A DNA stretch of 64,000 bases from Pseudoroseomonas ludipueritiae (lineage in GTDB: Bacteria; Pseudomonadota; Alphaproteobacteria; Acetobacterales; Acetobacteraceae), in NCBI RefSeq assembly GCF_014490445.1, contig NZ_JACTUZ010000010.1:1-64000 (forward strand). The letters are read 5' to 3'. The notes under the pieces are model-generated. The model was not told where the DNA came from. It worked only from the letters and a program-made list of their open reading frames with translations, and searched no databases. The position numbers and the translations under genes are program-made. Position 1 is the stretch's first letter; each line of letters begins with the position of its first letter. Below are positions 51,447 through 62,934 of the stretch, piece after piece.

Positions 51447-53057
51447 ATGTCTTCAACGATTCAGGAAAGCCTTGTTCCCACGGCGGCCGGCAGCCCGGCC
51501 CTTGGCCTGCCGCGGACGTCATGGCGCGGTACCCGGCCGGAGCCCTGGCTGCCGGGCTGGTGCAAGGGGCGCAGCGTCTCCTTCTGGGTGATGATGAACC
51601 TCTCCGTCGCCCTGGCCTATCTGGGGCTGGGCTGCGCGGTGGGGTATTTCTTCGCGGCCTTCGGCCTGTTTCCCGCGCCCATCTGGCTCCCGTCCGGCAT
51701 CGCCGCCACGGCCTGCATGCTGGGGGGCTGGCGGCTGGTCCCGGGCATCTTCCTCGGCTCCTTTGTGGTCAATGCCGTGACCTTTGGCGCCACGCCGGCC
51801 GTGGCGGCGGCGATTTCCGTCAGCAATGCCCTCGGCCCGCTGGCCGGGGTGATGCTGACCCGCAGGCTGCGGCCGGCGACGGGGCTCTTCACCCGCTTCA
51901 GCGGCGTGGTGGCCTTCATCCTGGGCGCGGTGCTGCTGCATGCCCTGGTCACCGCCACCTTCGGCACCCTGACGCTGCTGATGCTGGGCGGCCTGCCGTG
52001 GCAGGGCGCCAGCGCGGCCTGGGGCGCCTGGCTGCTCTGCGATGCCGGCGGCACCTTCTATTTCGCGCCCTCCCTGGCGCTCTGGTTGGGGTTGGAGCGC
52101 ACGCCGCCGGTGCCGGGGCGGGGCTCCGGCAGCCGGGTGCTGCTGCTGGACAGTGCCGTCTGGCTGGCCACCGCCGGCCTGGCCGTACTGGTCTTTTCCG
52201 TGGAGATGCCGCAACGCCTGCCCTCGGCGCAGCTCGTCTTCCTGCTGGCGGTGCCGCTGTCCTGGATCGCGCTGCGCATCTCGCTGCGGGCTGCCTATAC
52301 GCTGCTGACCATCATCTGCGTCATCGCCTCCGCCGGCACCGTGGCGGGGCTGGGGCCCTTCCAGTCGCCTGGGGTGGTCAACCCGATGCAGTCGGCAGGC
52401 ATGCTGGTGGTGCTCTGCGCCATGAACATCCTGACGCTGATGGCCCTGGTCAGCGAAAGGCGGGAAGCCGGCTGGGCCCTGGCCGAGGCCAACCGCATGC
52501 TGGAATACCGCGTCGCCGAGCGGACTGAGCAGCTTCGGCTGCAGGCGGAGACGGATTCCCTGACCGGCATCGCCAACCGGCGCGGCTTCCTGGAAAGGGC
52601 GGAACAGGCCCTGGCGGCGGAGCGCGGCAGCGGGCAGCCCTTCGCGCTGGTCACCTTCGACCTCGACCATTTCAAGTCGATCAACGATTGCGCCGGCCAT
52701 GCGGGCGGCGACGTGGTGCTGCGCCTGATGGCCCAGCGCTGCCAGTCGCTGCTGCGGGCTCATGACCTCTTTGGCCGCCTGGGCGGCGAGGAATTCGCCA
52801 TTGCCCTGCCGGGGCGGGGCCTCCCCGAGACGTTGGCCCTGGCCGAGCGGCTGCGGCAGGCGCTGCGGGACATCCAGCCCGGCTTCCCGCTGCCCGGCCG
52901 TGGCCATCTGGCCGCCAGCTTCGGCGTCGCCTTGCGGCGGCCGGGGGAGAGGCTGGGCAGCCTGCTGTTGCGGGCCGACAGCGCCCTCTATGTCGCCAAG
53001 CGCGCCGGCCGCGATCAGGTGCGGGAAGCGGCGGAGGAAGGGCCCGCGGCGGCCTGA
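51447..53057 (+). CDS. Diguanylate cyclase with MASE1 membrane sensor
   Basis: A 536-residue protein making cyclic di-GMP. Residues about 45-330 are the MASE1-type membrane domain with eight hydrophobic segments (first AYLGLGCAVGYFFAAFGLFPAPIWLPSG). A coiled linker (EANRMLEYRVAERTEQLRLQ) leads into a GGDEF domain at about 365-530. The active site is GGEEF, and R-A-H-D five residues before it is an intact inhibitory I-site, so product feedback is expected. First of three cyclic-di-GMP genes in the next 7 kb. Confidence 0.92.
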   Translation: MSSTIQESLVPTAAGSPALGLPRTSWRGTRPEPWLPGWCKGRSVSFWVMMNLSVALAYLGLGCAVGYFFAAFGLFPAPIWLPSGIAATACMLGGWRLVPGIFLGSFVVNAVTFGATPAVAAAISVSNALGPLAGVMLTRRLRPATGLFTRFSGVVAFILGAVLLHALVTATFGTLTLLMLGGLPWQGASAAWGAWLLCDAGGTFYFAPSLALWLGLERTPPVPGRGSGSRVLLLDSAVWLATAGLAVLVFSVEMPQRLPSAQLVFLLAVPLSWIALRISLRAAYTLLTIICVIASAGTVAGLGPFQSPGVVNPMQSAGMLVVLCAMNILTLMALVSERREAGWALAEANRMLEYRVAERTEQLRLQAETDSLTGIANRRGFLERAEQALAAERGSGQPFALVTFDLDHFKSINDCAGHAGGDVVLRLMAQRCQSLLRAHDLFGRLGGEEFAIALPGRGLPETLALAERLRQALRDIQPGFPLPGRGHLAASFGVALRRPGERLGSLLLRADSALYVAKRAGRDQVREAAEEGPAAA

Positions 53058-53135
53058 ACCCCGCTTCCGCCTTGGCGTTCGGCGCCCCGGTGGCTAGAAC
53101 CGGGGCCGAACCTCTCGCCGGAATAGTGTCGCGCC

Positions 53136-54811
<1,676 letters not shown>

Positions 54812-54812
<1 letters not shown>

Positions 54813-55363
54813 TGGACGGCGGCTGGGGGGGCGATGCCTCCCATGCGGTGCGCACGGACCGGCTGGTCCTGCGCCCCGTCTGCCCCGCGCATCTGGAGGA
54901 CCTCATCCGCCTGAAGGGGGATGAGGCCGCCTTCGGCCTCATGCTGCACGGCACCCGCACGGCCGAGCGCACCACCGAGGAATTGCAGGACGACATCGCC
55001 TTCTGGGCGGTGCGCGGCTACGGCACCTGGGCGGTGCACCGGGCGGAGGATGATGCCTTCCTGGGCATCGTGGGCCTGATGGAGCGGCCAGACGGGCGCG
55101 GCATCGCGCTGCGCTTCGCGCTCTGGCCCTGGTCGCGTGGCAAGGGCTATGCGCGGGAGGCGGCGCGGGCCGCGCTGGGCTTTGGCCATGCCGCCGGGCT
55201 GGCGCGCATCATCGCCGTGGCGCGCGAGAGCAACCTGGCCTCCCGCGGCGTGCTGGCTGATCTGGGGCTGCGGGAATGCGACCGCTTCATCCACCAGGGC
55301 CACCCGATGATGGTCTTCGAAAGCCTGCGCCCACTGCCGCCGCCGGCACAGCAAAGCCGATGA
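54812..55363 (+). CDS. GNAT acetyltransferase (RimJ/RimL-like)
   Basis: A 183-residue protein with ATG at 54812 overlapping the ettA stop by one base; a GTG one codon earlier is possible. It starts TDRLVLRPVCPAHLEDL as RimJ/RimL-type enzymes do. The acetyl-CoA loop is LWPWSRGKGYAREAARAAL and it continues ARIIAVARESNLASRGVLADLGL. The association with ettA suggests a ribosomal or tRNA-related target, but that rests on position only. Confidence 0.85.
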
Positions 55364-55459
55364 GGCGATAATCCCACCCCCGCATCAACCAGGAATGGGA
55401 TAGATTTAAAGCCGCGCAATGTTAGAAGGCGCTTTCACATCGCCGGTGACCAATTGCTC

Positions 55460-56839
55460 ATGAATGCTCCCCTCGCGCCTGATCTGCCTGACGAAGCGGC
55501 AGCGTCGCGCTGGGAATGGGAAAGCCTGAACGGTTCGATATCCGAAGAACTGCGCCGCCATGTCGCGGAGATCGTGGCGCGCGAGGCCGGCAGGCTGACC
55601 ACGCTCTTCTACGACACGCTGCTGGAGGACCCCGAGGCGGCGGCCATGCTGTCTCATGAACTGGTCAGCCACCGGCTGAACCATTCCCTGCGGCGCTGGC
55701 TGAAGGATCTCTTCCCGCTGGAGGCGGCGCCCGATTTCGCCGCCGCCGCCCGCCTGCAGCGGCAGGTGGGGGAAGTGCATGCGCGCATCCGCGTGCCGCT
55801 GCATCTCGTCACGCGCGGGGCGCGGGTGCTGAAGGGCGGCATCGCCCGCTGCCTTAGCCAGACATCCCTGCCGCGCGACGAGTTGGTCGAGACGCTGAGC
55901 TATGCCAGCCATATCCTCGATCTCGCCATGGAGATGATGGCGACCGCCTTTATCGAGGGCACCGAGCGCGCGACGCGGAACGAGGAAGCCTACCGCCTCT
56001 TCTCGCTCGGCCAGGATGCCTCGCTGGAGCGGGAGGCGCAGCGGGCGGCGCTGCTGGAATGGCTGCAATCGCTGCTCTTCGCCGTGGCCGGCCGGAACGA
56101 GGCGACGCGGCTGCACAGCATCGGCCGCTCCGAATTCGGCCTCTGGATGCAGCACCGCGCCAGCGTGATGTTCGGCGGCATTCCGGCGCTGCAACGCATC
56201 ACTCAGCTGATGCGGGAGATCGACGAGGAGATCCTGCCGGGGATCGAGCAGGGCTGCGAGATCGGCCCCGCGCTGCAACGGCTGCAGGCGCATGCCAATG
56301 ACATCAAGTTCCTGATCGGCGATGCCTTCCAGGCGGTGGTCGGGCTGGAGAATGGCCGGGATGCGCTGACGCGCACGCTCAACCGCCGCTTCATGCCCTC
56401 CATCTTCGCGCGCGAGATCGCGATGGCGACGCAGAGCGGGCGCGGCTTCGCGGCGCTGATGATCGACTTCGACCACTTCAAGGCGATCAACGACACCTTC
56501 GGCCATTCGGGCGGTGATGTGGTGCTCAGCCGCGGGGCGGAGCTGATCATGGACGCCGTGCGGCTCAGCGATTTCGTCTTCCGCTATGGCGGCGAGGAAT
56601 TCCTGGTGCTGCTGGTGGAGGCCGATGCCAATCTGGCGATGCGCACCGCCGAGCGCATTCGCGCCACGATCGACGCCGCCGAATTCGTGGTGGGGGAGCA
56701 GCGGAACCTGCGTGTCACCACCTCCATCGGCGTGGCGGTCTTCGAGGGGCATCCGGACTACACCTATCTGGTGGAGCGGGCCGACAAGGCCCTTTATGCC
56801 GCCAAGAAAGCCGGACGGAACCGCGTCATCCTGGGGTGA
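55460..56839 (+). CDS. Globin-coupled diguanylate cyclase (oxygen sensor, DosC-like)
   Basis: About 459 residues from ATG 55460 (a TTG two codons upstream is possible). Residues 15-160 are a sensor globin; the proximal haem ligand is H107 in QRQVGEVHARIRVP, very like DosC/YddV. A middle helical domain (about 165-300) follows, then GGDEF at about 305-455 with catalytic GGEEF and I-site R-L-S-D five residues before it. It should make cyclic di-GMP in response to oxygen or other haem ligands. It has its own promoter region of about 95 bases. Confidence 0.92.
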   Translation: MNAPLAPDLPDEAAASRWEWESLNGSISEELRRHVAEIVAREAGRLTTLFYDTLLEDPEAAAMLSHELVSHRLNHSLRRWLKDLFPLEAAPDFAAAARLQRQVGEVHARIRVPLHLVTRGARVLKGGIARCLSQTSLPRDELVETLSYASHILDLAMEMMATAFIEGTERATRNEEAYRLFSLGQDASLEREAQRAALLEWLQSLLFAVAGRNEATRLHSIGRSEFGLWMQHRASVMFGGIPALQRITQLMREIDEEILPGIEQGCEIGPALQRLQAHANDIKFLIGDAFQAVVGLENGRDALTRTLNRRFMPSIFAREIAMATQSGRGFAALMIDFDHFKAINDTFGHSGGDVVLSRGAELIMDAVRLSDFVFRYGGEEFLVLLVEADANLAMRTAERIRATIDAAEFVVGEQRNLRVTTSIGVAVFEGHPDYTYLVERADKALYAAKKAGRNRVILG

Positions 56840-56874
56840 CGCGCCCGGCGCGGCGTGTGGAGGCGAGATCTGCT

Positions 56875-58704
56875 CTAGCCCCGCGCCGGCACCTTGCCGA
56901 CGCCCCGGCTTTCTTCCGGCAGCGCCGGCTCGCCCAGTTCCGCGCGTTGCAGCCAGGGGCCGAGTTCCTCCAGGGCGCGCGGGCGGCCGAAGAAATAACC
57001 CTGGCCGAGGTCGCAGCCCATGGCGGCGATGCGCCGCATGGTGGTGGCATCCTCGATACCCTCGGCCGTGGTGCCGAGCCCCAGGGCCCGGGCCAGCCCG
57101 ATGATGGCCGAGACATAGCGCCCGCTTTCCGGTGCCGAGGCCAGGGCCATGACAAAGGAGCGGTCGATCTTCAGCCGGTCCACCGCCAGTTCCTTCACCA
57201 TGCGCAGGCTGGCATAGCCGGTGCCGAAATCATCCAGCGCCACCCGGATGCCGGCCTCTCGCAGCAGCCCCAGCAGCCGCTTGGCGGTGCCGAGGTCATG
57301 CACGATGCCGGTCTCGGTCACCTCCAGCTCCAGCCGCAGCGGGCTGAGGCCGGAGGCGGAGAGGATGTCCAGCACCACGCCCGCCAGGGAGGCATCCTGC
57401 AACTGCCGGGGGGAGAGGTTAACCGCGATCTTCAGCCCCTCCGGCCAGGAGGTGGCATCCTGGCAGGCCTTGTGCAGCAGGTTCTTGAAGAGCGGCGTGA
57501 TCAGCCCGCCATGCTCGGCATGGGCGATGAACTCGGCGGGCGCCAGGATGCCGCGCTCCGGGTGGCGCCAGCGCGCCAGCACCTCCATGCCGATCAGCCG
57601 GCCGCTGCGCAGGTCCACCAGCGGCTGGTAGAAGGGCACGATCTCGCCGCCTTCCACCGCCTGCTTCAGCCGGCTCTTGAAGATGGCCTTCTCACGCAGC
57701 TCGTCTTCCATGTCGCGGGTGAAGAAGAGGAAGCGCCCGGCGCCGGCCCGCTTGGCGTGGTACATCGCCATATCGGCGGTGCGCAGCAGGCTTTCGGTAT
57801 CCTGACCCTGTTCCGGGCTGCGGGAGATGCCGATGCTGGCGCCGATCTCGGCCACCACCCCCTCCGCCACCACGGGGGCGGAAAGGGCACGCAGGATCTG
57901 CCCGGCCACCGCCTCGGCCGCGCCGCTGTCGGGCAGCAGCACGGCGAATTCGTCGCCACCTAGCCGCGCCACCACCGCATTCGCCGGGCTTTCCTGGCGC
58001 AGCCGGGAAGCGGCCTCGACCAGCACGGCATCGCCGGCGGAATGGCCGTGGATGTCGTTGACCGGCTTGAAATTGTCGAGGTCGATGAACAGCAGCGCGC
58101 AGGGCAGGCCATGCGCCAGCCGCCTTTCCACCCCGGCCAGGAAGGCGCGGCGGTTCGGCAGGCCAGTGAGGTAATCGGTGGCCGCGATCTGCTGGATGCG
58201 GGCTTCGTTCTGCTTCTGCTCCGTGACATCGCGCACCACCGAGACGATCTCGCGCGGCGCATTGGTCTCGGGGTCGCGCACCAGGCGGAGGCTGGCTTCC
58301 ACCCAGGCGATGCTGCCATCGGCGCGGATGATCCGGTTCAGCCCGCGGCGGTTGCCTTCCCCGGCGCTGACGGCGCGCATCTGCTCCCGCACCTGGGCAA
58401 GGTCCTCGGGATGCACGAAGACAAAGGTGGAAACGCCTGTCAGCTGCTCCGGCTCATAGCCCAGCAGGCTCCGGCAGGCGGGGGAGACGTAGGTGCGCGT
58501 GCCGTCCAGGTCCAGCAGCACGATCATGTCGGTGACATTCTCGGCCAGCAGGCGGAACAGCCGGAGGCTGTCTTGCGCCGTTTCCGCCGCCGGGCTGCGC
58601 CATGCGTCACGCAACAGGGAGGCTAGGCGCCCGAGCATATCGTCCGACCCTTTAACCCGCCTCGAATCCGACGTGCCTGTTGTAAGCGATTCCAGGCTTA
58701 TCAT
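56875..58704 (-). CDS. PAS-GGDEF-EAL protein (cyclic di-GMP turnover)
   Basis: A 609-residue cytoplasmic protein. A PAS domain (about 45-165, LLAENVTDMIVLLDLDGTRTYVSPA) precedes a GGDEF domain (175-335, RLGGDEF intact) and an EAL domain (about 345-590). The EAL site reads GMEVLARW, the common EVL form, with DDFGTGYASL, EGIE and DLGQGYFFGRP all present. So synthesis and breakdown of cyclic di-GMP are both possible. It faces the globin cyclase across 35 bases; the two genes converge. Confidence 0.93.
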   Translation of the reverse strand: MISLESLTTGTSDSRRVKGSDDMLGRLASLLRDAWRSPAAETAQDSLRLFRLLAENVTDMIVLLDLDGTRTYVSPACRSLLGYEPEQLTGVSTFVFVHPEDLAQVREQMRAVSAGEGNRRGLNRIIRADGSIAWVEASLRLVRDPETNAPREIVSVVRDVTEQKQNEARIQQIAATDYLTGLPNRRAFLAGVERRLAHGLPCALLFIDLDNFKPVNDIHGHSAGDAVLVEAASRLRQESPANAVVARLGGDEFAVLLPDSGAAEAVAGQILRALSAPVVAEGVVAEIGASIGISRSPEQGQDTESLLRTADMAMYHAKRAGAGRFLFFTRDMEDELREKAIFKSRLKQAVEGGEIVPFYQPLVDLRSGRLIGMEVLARWRHPERGILAPAEFIAHAEHGGLITPLFKNLLHKACQDATSWPEGLKIAVNLSPRQLQDASLAGVVLDILSASGLSPLRLELEVTETGIVHDLGTAKRLLGLLREAGIRVALDDFGTGYASLRMVKELAVDRLKIDRSFVMALASAPESGRYVSAIIGLARALGLGTTAEGIEDATTMRRIAAMGCDLGQGYFFGRPRALEELGPWLQRAELGEPALPEESRGVGKVPARG

Positions 58705-58731
58705 CTCCAGGTTGGAAGCGGGGAGGAAGTT

Positions 58732-59550
58732 TCACCTTCCGCGCTGTCTTCGCAAGCCTCTTACACCCAGGATGGCCAAGCCGATAACGAGAAAGGAGAG
58801 AGCGGTGGAGGCGGTGCCGAGGGCATAAAGAACCGGGGTCGTGACGGTGGTGGTCATGCCCAGGATCTCCAGCGGCAGGGTATTGCCGGTGCCGGCGGTC
58901 AGCAGCGTGCGGGCGAATTCGTCGAAGGAGAGGGTGAAGCCGAAGAGGGCGATGCCCACCACGCCAGGCGCGATGATGGGCAGCACGACATGCAGGAAGC
59001 TCTGCCAGGGCGTGGCGCCCAGGTCGCGCGCCGCTTCCTCCCAGGCGCGGTCGAAGCGGTTGAAGAGGGCGAAGATGATCAGCAGGCCGAAGGGCAGGGT
59101 CCAGGTCAGTTGCGCCCCGAAGGCGGAGGAATACCAGGCGGGTTCCCATTCCATCAGCGTGAAAAGCAGCCCGACGCCGAGGCTGACCAGGATGGAGGGC
59201 ACGATCAGGCTGGCCAGTGTCAGGTAGAAGAGCGCGGTGCCGCCGGGGAAGCGGCGGCGGAAGGCCATGCCGGCGGCCAGCGAGATCAGCACGGTGCAGG
59301 CCGTGACCATGGCCGCCAGGGCCAGGGAGCGCCGCAGCGCCGCGCCGAGATCACCCACCGCCTGGGTGGCGAAGAGGCGCCCGAACCAGTGCAGGGAGAC
59401 GCCGTTCATCGGGAAGGTCAGCCCGCCATCCGGCCCCTGAAAGGAGAGGATGGTGATGGTCAGCGTCGGGCCATAGAGGAAGGCGAGAAAGACGGCGAAG
59501 AGCAGGGTCAGCAGGATGCGGGCGGTACGTCCGGGCATGGCTGGCGTCAC
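58732..59550 (-). CDS. Polyamine-type ABC transporter, permease 2 (PotC-like)
   Basis: A 272-residue permease with six membrane segments. The EAA loop is EAARDLGATPWQSFLHVVLPI, followed by GFTLSFDEFARTLLTAG as in PotC. The GTG at 59550 overlaps the PotB stop by four bases and has AAGGAG in front, which decides this start; the frame runs on upstream inside PotB but as shadow. Last gene of the second polyamine-type operon; it ends 27 bases before the PAS-GGDEF-EAL start. Confidence 0.9.
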   Translation of the reverse strand: MTPAMPGRTARILLTLLFAVFLAFLYGPTLTITILSFQGPDGGLTFPMNGVSLHWFGRLFATQAVGDLGAALRRSLALAAMVTACTVLISLAAGMAFRRRFPGGTALFYLTLASLIVPSILVSLGVGLLFTLMEWEPAWYSSAFGAQLTWTLPFGLLIIFALFNRFDRAWEEAARDLGATPWQSFLHVVLPIIAPGVVGIALFGFTLSFDEFARTLLTAGTGNTLPLEILGMTTTVTTPVLYALGTASTALSFLVIGLAILGVRGLRRQRGR

Positions 59551-60398
59551 AGCTCCTTGCGGATATCGATGGCGCGGAGGATGGCGGCCATCAGCAGCAG
59601 CACCATCACCAGCAGGCCCACCGCATTGGCGGCGGCGGCTGGGTATTGCATCAGCCCGATCTGGTTGGAGATCATCAGCCCGACCGAGGCGCTCTGGCCG
59701 CCGCTCATCAGCCGCACGGTGGCGAAGTCGCCCAGCACCAGCACCACCACGAAGATGCTGCCAATGCCGATGCCCGGCTTGCAGAGCGGCAGGATCACCA
59801 CCCAGAGCGTCTGCCAGAAGCTGGCGCCGGCATCGCGCGCCGCCTCCAGCAGCCGGCGGTCGATGCGCATCATGGTGTTGAAGATCGGCACCACCATGAA
59901 GAGCGTGTAGAGATGCACAAAGGCCAGCACGACCGCGAAGTCGGAAAACAGCAGGAATTCCAGCGGCTGGTCGATCAGCCCGGCGCCGATCAGCGCCTGG
60001 TTCATCAGCCCGTTGCGGCCCAGGAAGGGCACCCAGGCGATCATGCGGATCAGGTTGGAGGTCCAGAAAGGCACGGTGCAGAGCACGAAGAGCACCATGC
60101 GCGTCATCTCCCCGCGCACGATGAAGGCGAGGTAGTAGGCCAGCCAGAAGCCCAGGGCGAAGGTGATGGCCCAGACCAGCCCGGCATACCACAGCGTCTT
60201 GCCGAAGGTGCGCCAGGTGACGGCGGAGCCGAAGGCCTCGCGGTAGTTGGTGAAGACGAAATCGGGGATCAGGCTGAAGGCGCTGTAGTCGAAGAAGCTG
60301 ACGACCACGATCATGGCCATCGGCACGACCAGAAAGATGGCCAGCACCAGCGCCAGGGGCGCCGCCTGCAGCCAGGAGAAGAGGGCAGAGCGGCGCAT
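59547..60398 (-). CDS. Polyamine-type ABC transporter, permease 1 (PotB-like)
   Basis: A 283-residue permease with six membrane segments. It starts MRRSALFSWLQAAPLALVLAIFLVVPM and has the EAA loop LEAARDAGASFWQTLWVVILPL. It lies ten bases after the binding-protein gene and overlaps the PotC start. Together with the ATPase at 61700 and the binding protein it forms a complete importer, unlinked from the similar one at 11-15 kb. Confidence 0.9.
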   Translation of the reverse strand: MRRSALFSWLQAAPLALVLAIFLVVPMAMIVVVSFFDYSAFSLIPDFVFTNYREAFGSAVTWRTFGKTLWYAGLVWAITFALGFWLAYYLAFIVRGEMTRMVLFVLCTVPFWTSNLIRMIAWVPFLGRNGLMNQALIGAGLIDQPLEFLLFSDFAVVLAFVHLYTLFMVVPIFNTMMRIDRRLLEAARDAGASFWQTLWVVILPLCKPGIGIGSIFVVVLVLGDFATVRLMSGGQSASVGLMISNQIGLMQYPAAAANAVGLLVMVLLLMAAILRAIDIRKEL

Positions 60399-60408
60399 CC
60401 GTCGGTCC

Positions 60409-61677
60409 TTACGCCGCGATGAACTCGTTCCATTTCTGGACCATGTAGCGGTCCTCGTTCATCACCGAGTTCCAGCAGACCACCTTGCCCATGCGTTCCT
60501 GGAAGGAGCCGCCGTCGCGCACCGCGCCGGCCTTCTCCATGGGCTTGCCATCGGGGGAGAGGATCTCGGCGGTGGCGGGCTTGCCTTCCATCCAATAGCC
60601 CCACTCGTTCTCGGACATGCTGGCCTTGGCCGTCTCCAGCACCGCCGAGTAGTAGCCCTGGCGGTTGAGGAAGGCGCCGCACCAGCCGGAGAGGTACCAG
60701 TTCATGTATTCATAGGCGGCGTCGAGCTGCAGCCCGGTCAGGTGCCGCATCAGGCCAAGACCGGAGCCCCAGGCGCGGTAGCCCTCAGCCAGCGGCTGAT
60801 AGACGCATTGCACCCCGCGGGAGCGCACCGCCGCCACGGCGGGAGACCACATGGACTGGATGACCACCTCGCCCGAGGCCATCAGGTTCACGCTCTCGTC
60901 GAAGCTCTTCCAGAAGGCGCGGAACTGCCCGGCGCGCTTGGCCTCGATCAGGAAGGCAATGGTCCTGTCGATCTCGGCGCGGGTCATGTTGCCCTTGTCG
61001 CCGTATTGGATGGCGCCGGCGCTCTCCGCCACCATGGCGGCATCCATGATGCCGATGCCGGGGATGTTCAGGATGCTGGCCTTGCCCTTGAAGGCCGAGT
61101 CCATCAGGTCCTTCCAACTGGTGATGGGGCGGCCCACCAGGTCCGGGCGGATGCCCAGGGTATCGGCGTTGTAGACAGTGGGCATCAGCGTCATCAGCTC
61201 GGTGCGCTGACCGGCGAAGGTCTTGGCGTCCTTGCTCTCCACGAAGCCGACGGAGAAGGGCGAGGTGCCCTGGCCCATCTGGCTCTCCGGCGTCAGCCTG
61301 CCGGTGGTGAAGATCGGCACGATCTTGTCCATCAGCTTGATGCGCTTGGTGTCGATCGGCTGCATCGCGCCGGTCGGATAGACCTTCTTGATGCTGAAGT
61401 ATTCGATATCGGCGATATCGAAGCTGCGCGCCTGGGTGGCCGCGCGCTGCGCCACGGCATCGGTATCCGTCACCGTCAGCTGCAGCGTGAAGCCCAGGTC
61501 CTTCTTCACCTGCTCGGCGATCGGGTTGAGGCCGGAAACGCCGGTGCCGATCTGGCGCAGCGTCACGTCCTTGATGTTCTGCGCCCAGATGGTGGGGAAG
61601 CCGGTGACGGCACCGCTGCCCAGGGCCGCGCCAGTCAGCGCCAGCACGCCGCGACGGGTGAGGGTGGTCTTGCTCAT
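60409..61677 (-). CDS. Polyamine-type ABC transporter, binding protein
   Basis: A 422-residue extracellular solute-binding protein of the family found with PotABC-like permeases. The ATG at 61677 is preceded by GAGGA and starts a Tat-type leader (SKTTLTRRGVLALTGAALGSG); a longer start at 61743 lies in the ATPase 3' region. The mature part contains SFDIADIEYFSIKKVYPTGAMQPIDTK and an unusually Trp/Tyr-rich C-terminus (MNWYLSGWCGAFLNRQGYYS). It is longer and divergent from the PotF-like protein at 11107, so the ligand may differ. Confidence 0.85.
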   Translation of the reverse strand: MSKTTLTRRGVLALTGAALGSGAVTGFPTIWAQNIKDVTLRQIGTGVSGLNPIAEQVKKDLGFTLQLTVTDTDAVAQRAATQARSFDIADIEYFSIKKVYPTGAMQPIDTKRIKLMDKIVPIFTTGRLTPESQMGQGTSPFSVGFVESKDAKTFAGQRTELMTLMPTVYNADTLGIRPDLVGRPITSWKDLMDSAFKGKASILNIPGIGIMDAAMVAESAGAIQYGDKGNMTRAEIDRTIAFLIEAKRAGQFRAFWKSFDESVNLMASGEVVIQSMWSPAVAAVRSRGVQCVYQPLAEGYRAWGSGLGLMRHLTGLQLDAAYEYMNWYLSGWCGAFLNRQGYYSAVLETAKASMSENEWGYWMEGKPATAEILSPDGKPMEKAGAVRDGGSFQERMGKVVCWNSVMNEDRYMVQKWNEFIAA

Positions 61678-61699
61678 ATCCTCAGTCCTTCTGTTGTCG

Positions 61700-62683
61700 T
61701 CAGGCAGCGTCAGCCTGGGGCAGGGGATGTGCGTCGGCGGCATCCCATCCCAGGGTCACCGCCGCGCCGGGGCTGACCGGCGCGGCGTGGAACAGGGCAT
61801 CGGGCAGCATGGCCTCGGCGGTCTGGCCGTCCTGGGCGGCCAGCACCACGCGCACGGCGGCGCCCTGGTATTCGATGGCGGTGACATGCCCGGCGAGGCG
61901 GCCGCCCCCCAGCCGGCAGCGGTCAGTGCGGACGGCGAAGCGCCCTTCCGGCAGGCGCAGCACGTTGTGGCCGCCGATGAAGCGGGCGACGAAGGCGCTG
62001 GCCGGCTTCTCGAAGACCTCGCGCGGATGGGCCGCCTGGGCGATGCGCCCGCCATTCATCACCACCGCGATATCCGACAGCGCCATGGCCTCATCCTGCC
62101 CATGGGTGACGTGGATGAAGGTGATGCCCAGCTCCCGCTGCAGCCGCTTCAGCTCCTCCCGCATCTGGGTGCGGAGGAAAGGATCGAGGGCGGAGAGCGG
62201 CTCATCCAGCAGCAGCACGCGGGGATGGGTGATCAGCGCACGGGCCAGCGCCACGCGCTGCTGCTGGCCGCCGGAAAGCTGGCTGGGCAGCCGCCCCGCC
62301 ATGGCGGAAAGCTGCACAAGGTCGAGGAATTCCTGCGCCCGCTTCAGCCGCTCCGGCTTGCCCACGCCGCGCATGCGCAGCCCGAAGGCCACATTCTCCA
62401 GCGCCGAGAGATGAGGAAACAGCGCGTAGCTCTGGAACATCATGGCCGTGCCGCGCGCGGCCGGCTCCAGGTTCGTGACGTTGCGGTTGCCGATCAGTAC
62501 GTCGCCGTCGCTGACCTCCTCATGCCCCGCGATCATCCGCAGGGTCGTGGTCTTGCCGCAGCCGGAGGGGCCCAGCAGGCAGCAATAGCTGCCGGCGGGA
62601 ATGGCGAGTGAGATGTCGTCCACCGCCACCGCGCCGCCCCCGTAGCGCTTGGTGACCCTGATCAGCTCCACATCCGCCTGCAA
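61700..62683 (-). CDS. Polyamine-type ABC transporter, ATP-binding protein (PotA-like)
   Basis: A 327-residue ATPase, first gene of the second importer operon. The start is a TTG at 62683 with GAGG seven bases upstream. Walker A is GPSGCGKTT (about 39-47), signature LSGGQQQRVAL, Walker B VLLLDEPLSALD, and the H loop VTHGQDEAM has Gly where Asp is usual. The C-terminal TOBE domain is short. Downstream genes follow at 22 and ten bases. Confidence 0.9.
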   Translation of the reverse strand: MQADVELIRVTKRYGGGAVAVDDISLAIPAGSYCCLLGPSGCGKTTTLRMIAGHEEVSDGDVLIGNRNVTNLEPAARGTAMMFQSYALFPHLSALENVAFGLRMRGVGKPERLKRAQEFLDLVQLSAMAGRLPSQLSGGQQQRVALARALITHPRVLLLDEPLSALDPFLRTQMREELKRLQRELGITFIHVTHGQDEAMALSDIAVVMNGGRIAQAAHPREVFEKPASAFVARFIGGHNVLRLPEGRFAVRTDRCRLGGGRLAGHVTAIEYQGAAVRVVLAAQDGQTAEAMLPDALFHAAPVSPGAAVTLGWDAADAHPLPQADAA

Positions 62684-62934
62684 CGGCCCGCCTCACTGTT
62701 TCACTCGGCGGGGGCCATGCAAGTGCCGCACCACTCTGTCCCTCAGGCGGGGTGCGAAGAAGGGGGCGTTGAGCTGCCTATTCGTTGTGCATGCGGGTCT
62801 ATTCCAAAAGGTTGCATGCCTTTCGGCTCATCAACGCCGCGTGAGGGTCACTTTTTTGCGACCGCATGACCAATTTGGGTAATGCGCCTAACGGTAGAGC
62901 AGTTATGGCAGGAGAAGCGAGAAAGGGGCTGCCG
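62684..62934. other. Divergent intergenic region
   Basis: About 250 bases between the divergent PotA-like and methyltransferase-like genes, with noticeably more A+T after 62800. It should hold both promoters, but no -35/-10 pair or palindrome is convincing. Confidence 0.4.
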